From NCBI GenBank assembly GCA_020846815.1, contig JADLDF010000353.1, positions 1 through 5,769 of the forward strand: DNA of 5,769 nucleotides, in the 5' to 3' direction. This DNA comes from Gammaproteobacteria bacterium. GTDB taxonomy: Bacteria; Pseudomonadota; Gammaproteobacteria; Steroidobacterales; Steroidobacteraceae. Numbering within the stretch: the stretch's first letter is position 1; each line of letters opens with the position of its first letter. Positions 1 through 5,769 of the stretch are shown piece by piece. The position numbers were made by a program, and so were the translations under genes. The notes below the pieces were generated by a model, which did no database searches, was not told the origin of the DNA, and saw nothing but the letters and a program-made list of their open reading frames with translations.

Positions 1-1210
1 GCTCGCCCGCCGCGCCCAGGACCTGGTGCGCATGGGCTACGAGATCATCTCGCTGAACATCGGCAACCCGGCGCTGTTCGGCTTCCGTACGCCGGAGACG
101 ATGCGCCTGGCGATGATCGAGAACTTCTCCGAGAGCGAGGGCTACGTCCATCAGAAGGGGATCTTCCCGGCACGCGAGGCCGTGGTCATGCAGCAGCAGG
201 CGCGCGGCGTGGCCGGCGTCAGTGCCGAGGAGGTGTTCATCGGCAACGGCGTCAGCGAGCTCATCGACCTGACGCTGCGGGCGCTGCTGAACGACGGCGA
301 CGAGGTGCTGGTGCCGAGCCCCGACTATCCGCTCTGGACCGCGGCCGTGAACCTCAACCGCGGGCGCGCGGTGCACTATCCTTGCCGGCCGGAAAACGGC
401 TTCGTCCCCGATCCGGATGAGCTCGCCGCGCTGGTCACGCCGCGTACTCGCGCCATCGTGGTCATCAATCCGAACAATCCCACCGGTGCGGTCTATCCGC
501 GGACCGTGCTCGAGCGCATCGCACGGCTCGCCGAAAAGCGCGGACTGGTGCTGCTCTGCGACGAGATCTACGACCAGATCACCTACGACGGCGCCGAATT
601 CGTGCCGATGGCGACGCTGGCGCAGGACACGATCTGCATCACCATGGCGGGCCTGTCTAAGGTCTATCGCGCCTGCGGCTACCGCGTCGGCTGGGCCGTG
701 GTCTCCGGCAAGACGCGCATCGCGCAGGAGCTGCTGCAGGCCATGGAGCTGCTCGCCTCGCTGCGCCTGTGCAGCAACGTGCCGGGCCAGTGGGCTGTAC
801 AGACCGCGCTCGGCGGCTACCAGAGCATCCGCGAGCTGACGGCGCCGGGCGGGCGGCTGTACGAATCGCGTCGGGTCATCGTCGACTCGACGGCCGCCAA
901 CCCGTCGCTGGTGTTGCAGGCGCCGAAGGGGGCGATGTATGCCTTCGTCGGCGTCGACACCGACGCGCTGCCGCAGTTCGACGACCAGCAGTTCGCACTC
1001 GACCTGTTGGAGCAGAAGCACGTGCTGGTGGCGCCCGGCGTCAGCTTCAACGTACCGTACCGCAACCACTTCCGCATCACCAACCTGCCGGATGCGGCCA
1101 CGCTGCGCACGGTGTTCCAGCGCATCGACGAACTGCTCGGCGAATATCGCGAGGCGCCGCAGCCGGCCGCCCGCGGACGCGTCGTCAAGGCGCAGGATCG
1201 TTTCAAGTAA
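1..1210 (+). CDS. alaA: AlaA-like alanine aminotransferase (PLP-dependent class I/II), 5'-truncated by the window edge
   Basis: Likely a cytosolic transaminase that converts pyruvate plus glutamate to alanine plus 2-oxoglutarate. The frame is open from base 2 to the TAA at 1208-1210. Numbering residues from base 2, the class I fold-type markers are all present: LNIGNP near the N-terminus, IGNGVSELI, PDYPLWTAAV, NPNNPTG at 156-162 (Asn159 matches the PLP-contacting Asn of the family), DEIY at 187-190 (Asp187 to the pyridine nitrogen, Tyr190 to O3'), the Schiff-base Lys220 in GLSKVYR, and the substrate-carboxylate Arg358 in HFRIT. Long stretches (SPDYPLWTAAV, LGGYQSI, PGGRLYE) match E. coli AlaA as I remember it. 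That protein has about 20-25 more N-terminal residues, so the true start lies upstream. The GTG at 26 and ATG at 32 are internal codons, since the residues before them (LARRAQDLV) continue the family alignment. The Ala/Pro/Arg-rich tail after the last helix (about 20 residues) looks like a lineage-specific extension. Exact substrate preference is inferred from similarity. Confidence 0.93.
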   Translation, partial: LARRAQDLVRMGYEIISLNIGNPALFGFRTPETMRLAMIENFSESEGYVHQKGIFPAREAVVMQQQARGVAGVSAEEVFIGNGVSELIDLTLRALLNDGDEVLVPSPDYPLWTAAVNLNRGRAVHYPCRPENGFVPDPDELAALVTPRTRAIVVINPNNPTGAVYPRTVLERIARLAEKRGLVLLCDEIYDQITYDGAEFVPMATLAQDTICITMAGLSKVYRACGYRVGWAVVSGKTRIAQELLQAMELLASLRLCSNVPGQWAVQTALGGYQSIRELTAPGGRLYESRRVIVDSTAANPSLVLQAPKGAMYAFVGVDTDALPQFDDQQFALDLLEQKHVLVAPGVSFNVPYRNHFRITNLPDAATLRTVFQRIDELLGEYREAPQPAARGRVVKAQDRFK

Positions 1211-1239
1211 ATTCGTGGAATCCTCTGTAAGCGTCTGAT
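1211..1239 (+). other. Short intergenic gap with no visible terminator
   Basis: These 29 bases separate the aminotransferase stop from the TTG start of the AddB-like gene. They are visibly poorer in GC than the flanking genes. I see no GC-rich stem followed by a T-run and no convincing -35/-10 pair. An in-frame TAA at 1228-1230 prevents the downstream gene from starting further upstream. The nearest purine-rich stretch, GTGGAA around 1215-1220, is about 20 bases from the TTG, too far for a normal ribosome binding site. Transcriptional read-through from the aminotransferase gene is plausible but not shown. Confidence 0.5.
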
Positions 1240-3879
1240 TTGCAATACCTCGATGACGCCCTATCGGAGGCTCTAGGTAGCGGTGACCCGGTCGTCGTGC
1301 CGAGTCGCCAGCGCGCGGTCGCGATCCGCCTGAGCCACGCCGCAGCGCAGCTGCGCCGCGGCCGTACGGCCTGGAACACCCCCGACGTCCAGGCCACCGC
1401 CGCCTGGCTGCAGCTCGCCGCGACGCGGCTGCGCGCCGGCGGCGAGACTCTGCCGCGGCTGCTGGGTGCCCACGAGGAATGGCTGCTCTGGGGCGAGGCG
1501 GCCGCCGAGCTGACGGCCACGGCGGCATTGCTGCTGCCCGAATCCATCGCCGACGGACTGGCGCGCGCCGCACAGGTGGCAGCCGATCACGCCATACCGT
1601 CCGCGGCGATCGCGGCCGATCCGGGCAACGAAGCACGCTGGCTCGCGCGCGCGCTGCAGCACGTCGATCGCCGCGCGGCGGCTTTGAGCGCGCTGCCGCG
1701 CCACCGGCTGTGGACGGCGCTGGCCGCCTGCGATCCGGCCGCGCTCGGCGGCCGCCCCGTGCATCTCGTGGGGCACGGCCGCCCGGCGCCGGCGTTCGCG
1801 CGGCTGCTGCAGGCCTGGTCGGCGCGCGGCCTGCGGCTCGAGCAGCATGCCGTCGGTGCACCGACGGCGACCGTGCGGGTCGTAGAGGCGAGCGATCCGG
1901 CGGCGGAACTGCGGCTCGCGGCCGAGTGGTGCGCGGCCCGGCTCGAGCTCGCGCCGCGGGCCCGCCTGCTGCTGGTCGTACCGGACCTGGCGCGCCGCCG
2001 GTTGCAGCTCGATCGCGTGCTGCGCGAGGTGCTGGAGCCGGCGAGCTGTCTCGATCTTTCGGTGGTACCGGTGAGCTTCGGCTTCGAGGGCGGCTCGCCG
2101 CTGGCGGAATGGCCGCTGCCGCGCGAGGCGCTCGGCGTGCTGGCGCTGCTGACCCGGCCCGTGCCGCTGCCGGCCGCGGCCGCCGTGCTCGAGGCGCGGT
2201 TCTGGCCCGCGGCCTCGCGCCCGGGGCGCGCCCGGGCGCTGCGCTGGCTGCGCGCACGGGCCAGCGGTCCGGTGGAGCTCGCGGATCTGGTCGCGGCTTT
2301 CGCTGCGGCCTGTCCGGGCGATCGTGCCTGCGAAGCGCTCGCGGCCCGCCTCGACGAGGCGGCGCGGCAGCTACCGGTAGCTCGTCTGGAAGCGGCCGGC
2401 TGGGCGGACGCATTCGCGACGCTGCTCGAGGAGCTGGGCTGGCCGGGTGCAGGCCTCGCCGACACTGCCGGCCAGCAGGCACTCGAGGGCTGGCGCGGTC
2501 TGCTGCAACAGTTCGCCGATCTCGGCGGCGCGCTCGCGCCCTGCGCTGCCGGCCGCGCGGTCGACGTGCTGTCCGGCATGGCGCGACGCGAGCCCTTCGC
2601 ACCGGTCGGTGCGGACGTGCCGGTGCTCGTGACCGGCTCGCTCGACGATCCTCTGGTCCACTACGACGGCATCTGGGTTTGCGGCCTGCAGGCCGACGGC
2701 TGGCCGACGCCCGCACGGCTCGACCCCTACGTGCCGTGGATGCTGCAGCGCCGGGCGGGCGTCGAGACGGGCTCGGCGGCCGGCTGCCTGCGTCTCGCGC
2801 GCGCGGCCATGGCGGCCTGGCGCGCCTCGGCCACGGAGCTCTGCCTGTCCTGGGCCCGGCGTGACGACGAGGCCGAGCTCGCGCCGAGTCCGCTGCTCGG
2901 CGAGTGGGAATCGCGCCCGCTCGAGCCGCTCGCACCGCCGCTCGCGGCGCAGCTGCGCACACTCGCACCGATGCCGCTGGAGGGGTTCGAGGATCGCGTC
3001 GGTCTGCCCTGGCCGACCGACCAGCCGCTGCCGCGCGGCACGCGCAGCCTCGAGCTGCAGAACCGCTGTCCGTTCCGGGCCTATGTGGAGCTGCGGCTCG
3101 GTGCCGAGCCGCCGCGCGTGCCGCAGCCGGGTGTGTCGGCGCTGGAGCGCGGCGAGTATCTGCACCACGTGCTCGATCTCGCCTGGGGCGGGATCGGCGA
3201 CTCGGCGCTGCTGCGCGCCCTGACGGCAGCCGAGCTCGAGGCACGGATCGCGGCGGCGGCCGATGCGGCGCTCGCGGTGCTGGGCCGCAGCGGGCGCGGC
3301 GGGCTCGATGCCCGCTCGGTCGAGCGGGAGCGGGCACGGGCCGTCGAAGTCGTGCTCGGCATGCTGGCGCGCGAGCGCGAGCGCGCGCCGTTTCGGGTGC
3401 TGGCGCGCGAATGGGAGATCGAGGGCGAGGTCGCGGGCGCGGCGATCCGGCTGCGCATCGACCGCGTCGACGCTTTCGAGGACGGACGGCTCGCGATCCT
3501 CGACTACAAGACCGGCGCATCGCGCACCCTCGACTGGCTCGGGGAACGTGCCGAGCCCGTGCAGCTCTTCACCTATGCGCGTGCCCTGCAGCAGCGGCAG
3601 ACCGGAGCCGTGGTCGCGCTCGGCAACGTGCACCTCGTGCGCCGCGGCCAGGTCTACTGCGCGATGACCGCGGCCGACGAGCTGCTGCCGGAATCCAGAG
3701 TCGCCTTCGACTGGGAGCCGCTGCTGCGGCAGTGGCACGCACAGGTCGAGCGGCTGGCGCGCGGCTTCCTGCGCGGCGAGGCCGGCGTCGAGCCCATCGC
3801 CGAGGCCTGCCGTGGCTGTCATCTGCAGGTGGCCTGCCGCCGCATCGAGCTCGACGTCGGAGGGCCGGCCGATGCCTGA
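1240..3879 (+). CDS. AddB-like PD-(D/E)XK nuclease with Fe-S cysteines (helicase-nuclease B subunit)
   Basis: Predicted cytoplasmic partner of the downstream helicase in processing double-strand DNA ends. The protein has 879 residues, shorter than B. subtilis AddB (about 1,160) but near the roughly 900-residue proteobacterial AddB-like family often named 'probable DNA repair protein' (TIGR03623, from memory). The N-terminal strand (PVVVPSRQRAVAIR, residues 17-30) lies where a helicase would have its P-loop but has no GxGKT. A motif typical of the family, GLQADGWPTPARLDPYVPW, starts at 482. The C-terminal nuclease has His642/643 (YLHHVLDLAW), Asp741/Asp744 (RIDRVD), Asp755-Tyr-Lys757 (ILDYKTG) and Gln775/Tyr779 (VQLFTYA). 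Cys610 (NRCPFRAYVELRL) plus Cys857, Cys860 and Cys866 (C-x2-C-x5-C) reproduce the 4Fe-4S ligand pattern of AddB. TTG at 1240 is the only reasonable start: a stop lies in frame at 1228, and the next in-frame candidate, GTG at 1297, would remove the first conserved strand. DNA binding and nuclease activity are inferred from motifs. Confidence 0.88.
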   Translation: MQYLDDALSEALGSGDPVVVPSRQRAVAIRLSHAAAQLRRGRTAWNTPDVQATAAWLQLAATRLRAGGETLPRLLGAHEEWLLWGEAAAELTATAALLLPESIADGLARAAQVAADHAIPSAAIAADPGNEARWLARALQHVDRRAAALSALPRHRLWTALAACDPAALGGRPVHLVGHGRPAPAFARLLQAWSARGLRLEQHAVGAPTATVRVVEASDPAAELRLAAEWCAARLELAPRARLLLVVPDLARRRLQLDRVLREVLEPASCLDLSVVPVSFGFEGGSPLAEWPLPREALGVLALLTRPVPLPAAAAVLEARFWPAASRPGRARALRWLRARASGPVELADLVAAFAAACPGDRACEALAARLDEAARQLPVARLEAAGWADAFATLLEELGWPGAGLADTAGQQALEGWRGLLQQFADLGGALAPCAAGRAVDVLSGMARREPFAPVGADVPVLVTGSLDDPLVHYDGIWVCGLQADGWPTPARLDPYVPWMLQRRAGVETGSAAGCLRLARAAMAAWRASATELCLSWARRDDEAELAPSPLLGEWESRPLEPLAPPLAAQLRTLAPMPLEGFEDRVGLPWPTDQPLPRGTRSLELQNRCPFRAYVELRLGAEPPRVPQPGVSALERGEYLHHVLDLAWGGIGDSALLRALTAAELEARIAAAADAALAVLGRSGRGGLDARSVERERARAVEVVLGMLARERERAPFRVLAREWEIEGEVAGAAIRLRIDRVDAFEDGRLAILDYKTGASRTLDWLGERAEPVQLFTYARALQQRQTGAVVALGNVHLVRRGQVYCAMTAADELLPESRVAFDWEPLLRQWHAQVERLARGFLRGEAGVEPIAEACRGCHLQVACRRIELDVGGPADA
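3859..3864 (+). promoter_or_regulatory. Shine-Dalgarno for the downstream helicase gene
   Basis: GGAGGG ends 7 bases before the ATG at 3872 and lies inside the last codons of the AddB-like gene. It is a near-consensus site at good spacing and fixes the helicase start. With the 8-base overlap of stop and start regions, it points to translational coupling of the two subunits. Confidence 0.8.
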
Positions 3880-5769
3880 GACGCAAGGCATCGTGCCGTC
3901 GCCAGTGGCCGGCAGCGACACTGCAGCGCGTGCGGCGTCGCTCGATCCGGCGCGCTCGATCCTGCTGCAGGCTCCGGCGGGGTCGGGCAAGACCACGCTG
4001 CTGACGCAGCGCTTCCTGCGGCTGCTCGCCGAGGTCGAGGCGCCCGAGCAGATCCTCGCCGTGACCTTCACGCGCAAGGCTGCGGCCGAGATGCGCACGC
4101 GCATCGTCGGGGCGCTGCGCGCGAGCGGGGCTGATGACGCAGCGGACGCGCTCGATGCGCCGACCCGCGAGCTCGCCACGCTCGCGCTCGCGCGCTCGCA
4201 TCAGCTGGGCTGGGACATCGAGTCGAACCCGGCTCGCTTGCGGATCCAGACGCTCGACGGCCTGAACCGCTCGCTGGCGGCGAGCCTGCCGATCGCCGCC
4301 GCGGCCGGCCAGTCGCTCGAGGTGACGCAGCGCGAGCGCCAGGTCTATCTGGACGCCGCACGTCGCACGCTGCTCGATGCCGAGGCCGATGCGGCGCTGC
4401 AGGAGCATTCCGACCGGCTGCTGCGGCGTCTCGACAACCACTGGCTGCGGCTCGAGCAACTGCTGGCCGACATGCTGGCGCGCCGCAGCCACTGGCTGCG
4501 GCACGTCGCCGGCAGCGATCCGCTCGACCTGCGGCGGCGCGTCGAGCGCACGCTCGGCGGCATCGCCGCCGCGGCGCTGCGCGAGGCACGCTCGCGCCTG
4601 CCGCGGGCGCTGCGCGTCGAGGGCCTGCGGCTTGCCGCGCACGCGCAGCGCGCCGCGGACCCGGCACTCGCGACGCAGCTCGAGGCGCTCGACGATCTCG
4701 GCACCGAGCCCGCGCTGCTGCCGGCCTGGTGCGCGCTCGCGCGGCTCGCGCTGACCGCGGACGGCGAGCTCAGGAAGAGGCTGGACGCGCGCCAGGGTTT
4801 TGCGGCAGCCGACAAGCCGATGCGCACGCGGGCGCACGATTGGCTGGAGTCGCTGCGCGCGCAGCCGGCGGCGGTGACGGCGCTGGCCGCCCTGCCGGCG
4901 TTGCCGCCGGTACGGTTCGAGGCGCGCGACGCCGCGGTGCTCGAGTCGCTGATCGTGCTGCTGCGCTACGCTGCCGGGCAGCTCGAGCTGCTGTTCCGGG
5001 ACGTGCGGCGCGTCGACTACGTGGCGATCGCCGCGGCCGCGCGTACCGCGCTCGGCGACGACGAGGCCGGCACCGAGCTCACGATCCACCAGGGCGAGCA
5101 GCTCCGTCATCTGCTGGTCGACGAGTTCCAGGACACCTCGCTCGACCAGTTCGAGCTGCTCGAGGCGCTGACGCGTGACTGGCAGCCGGGCGACGGGCGC
5201 AGCCTGTTCCTGGTCGGCGATCCGATGCAGTCGATCTACCAGTTCCGCGAGGCCGAGGTCGGTCTGTTCCTGCGTGCGCGTGATTCGGGCATCGGCCGAC
5301 TGCGGCTCGAACCGCTGGCGTTGACCCGCAACTTCCGCTCGGACCCGGCCGTCGTCGGGTTCGTCAATCGCGTGTTCGCGACGATCTTTCCGGCGGCGGA
5401 CGATCCGCGCGAGGCCGCGGTCCGCTATCTCGCCTGTGAGGCGGCGGGTTCGCGTGAGCCGCGGGTCGCGCCGCGCGTGCGCCTGCGCCACCTGGCGCCG
5501 TTCGACGTGCAGGGCGAGGCCGACGCCGTGCTGTCGATCGTGCGTGCGCTGCGCGAGGAAACTCCGGAGGCGAGCGTCGCCGTGCTGGTCGCAGCGCGCA
5601 GCCACGCCGCCGCGATCGCGCGCACGCTGCGCGCGGCGGACGTTCCCGTACAGGGCGTCGACCTGATCCCGCTCGCCGAAGTGCCGGTCGTGCAGGACCT
5701 GATCGCGCTGACCCGCGCGCTGCTCGACGCCACCGATCGCGCCGCCTGGATCGCGCTGCTGCGCGCGCC
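3872..5769 (+). CDS. UvrD/RecB/AddA-type SF1A helicase, N-terminal half (3'-truncated by the window edge)
   Basis: Predicted ATP-driven 3'-5' DNA translocase, the motor subunit of an AddAB-like complex. I translated this frame by hand: 632 complete codons with no stop, running off the right edge. Relatives exceed 1,000 residues, so roughly half is visible. Motifs in order: Walker A APAGSGKTT (34-42, Lys40), motif Ia VTFTRKAAAEM (64-74), the RIQTLDGLNRSL block starting at 124 (where UvrD-like proteins have a TxH-type motif), Walker B LLVDEFQDTS (414-423, Asp417/Glu418), motif III LVGDPMQSIYQFREAE (447-462), motif IV LTRNFRS (484-490), and a 2A-domain strand VAVLVAARSHAAAI (569-582). About 280 residues of Leu/Arg/Ala-rich helical sequence separate the block at 124 from Walker B, matching the enlarged 1B domain of RecB/AddA. 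Motifs V and VI and any C-terminal nuclease lie beyond the window. The ATG at 3872 has a good Shine-Dalgarno and overlaps the upstream stop by 8 bases. A plain UvrD/Rep helicase is less likely given the 1B size and the neighbour. The subunit role is inferred. Confidence 0.9.
   Translation, partial: MPETQGIVPSPVAGSDTAARAASLDPARSILLQAPAGSGKTTLLTQRFLRLLAEVEAPEQILAVTFTRKAAAEMRTRIVGALRASGADDAADALDAPTRELATLALARSHQLGWDIESNPARLRIQTLDGLNRSLAASLPIAAAAGQSLEVTQRERQVYLDAARRTLLDAEADAALQEHSDRLLRRLDNHWLRLEQLLADMLARRSHWLRHVAGSDPLDLRRRVERTLGGIAAAALREARSRLPRALRVEGLRLAAHAQRAADPALATQLEALDDLGTEPALLPAWCALARLALTADGELRKRLDARQGFAAADKPMRTRAHDWLESLRAQPAAVTALAALPALPPVRFEARDAAVLESLIVLLRYAAGQLELLFRDVRRVDYVAIAAAARTALGDDEAGTELTIHQGEQLRHLLVDEFQDTSLDQFELLEALTRDWQPGDGRSLFLVGDPMQSIYQFREAEVGLFLRARDSGIGRLRLEPLALTRNFRSDPAVVGFVNRVFATIFPAADDPREAAVRYLACEAAGSREPRVAPRVRLRHLAPFDVQGEADAVLSIVRALREETPEASVAVLVAARSHAAAIARTLRAADVPVQGVDLIPLAEVPVVQDLIALTRALLDATDRAAWIALLRA

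Noticed and set aside
26..34. GTG at 26 or ATG at 32 as the true start of the aminotransferase
   Set aside because: The frame is open to the left edge, and the upstream residues continue the AlaA-like alignment, so the gene begins outside the window.
1266..1270. GGAGG, considered as a ribosome binding site for a later start of the AddB-like gene
   Set aside because: No in-frame ATG, GTG or TTG follows at 5-12 bases. The next in-frame GTG, at 1297, is about 26 bases away and inside the conserved first strand.
1479..2864. A 461-codon plus-strand frame inside the AddB-like gene
   Set aside because: It is an Arg/Ala/Gly-rich frame-shifted shadow of the conserved protein, with no motif or credible start signal.
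3863..3870. Perfect palindrome GGCCGGCC next to the helicase start codon
   Set aside because: It is an 8-base palindrome in very GC-rich coding DNA, too short and too likely by chance to call an operator or hairpin, although it lies between the Shine-Dalgarno and the ATG.
2904..4004. A 366-codon plus-strand frame spanning the nuclease/helicase junction
   Set aside because: It is an Arg/Ala-rich shadow frame overlapping two genes whose motifs sit in other frames.
2371..4179. A 602-codon open frame on the minus strand, antisense to the nuclease and helicase genes
   Set aside because: Its translation is low-complexity Arg/Ala/Gly/Gln sequence with no motif, and it lies opposite two well-supported genes. 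Long antisense open frames are expected in DNA this GC-rich.
3569..5605. A 678-codon open frame on the minus strand opposite the helicase gene
   Set aside because: The plus-strand frame carries all expected helicase motifs in order, while the antisense product is Arg/Gln/Ala-rich with no recognisable domain. It is a composition artefact.
1..5769. Defence island, prophage or mobile element context for the nuclease-helicase pair
   Set aside because: No integrase, transposase, inverted repeats, tRNA or defence-type neighbours are visible. Apart from the short stretch near 1211-1300, composition is uniform across all three genes.

Overview
The window is GC-rich (about 70% by eye) and is filled by three genes on the + strand, with almost no non-coding DNA. 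The codon bias (CTG/CTC/GCG/CGC) and the protein types suggest a high-GC proteobacterium, probably gamma- or betaproteobacterial. This rests on remembered family similarity, because there is no rRNA or other taxonomic marker here. I see no tRNA, rRNA, CRISPR array, insertion sequence, prophage gene or strong terminator.

Region 1 (1-1210) is the 3' part of a PLP-dependent class I/II aminotransferase very similar to E. coli AlaA, the glutamate-pyruvate (alanine-forming) transaminase. Its first residues lie upstream of the window. After a 29-base gap comes region 2 (1240-3879), an 879-residue AddB-like protein: an N-terminal helicase-like scaffold with no Walker A motif, then a PD-(D/E)XK nuclease domain with the four cysteines expected of an AddB-type iron-sulfur cluster. 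Region 3 (3872-5769) overlaps it by 8 bases and runs off the right edge. It encodes the N-terminal half of a UvrD/RecB/AddA-type superfamily 1A helicase with an intact ATPase.

The second and third genes are translationally coupled: overlapping ends and a good Shine-Dalgarno inside the upstream gene. They are best read as the two subunits of an AddAB-like helicase-nuclease that processes double-strand DNA ends for recombination. The motor is in the downstream subunit, and at least one nuclease and the Fe-S cluster are in the upstream subunit. The aminotransferase has no obvious functional tie to DNA repair, but the short terminator-less gap allows read-through. The locus belongs to a recognisable but poorly characterised family rather than a wholly new system. 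The points most worth checking are the Fe-S nuclease signature, the missing motor in the B subunit, the unseen C-terminus of the helicase, and the TTG start without a Shine-Dalgarno.
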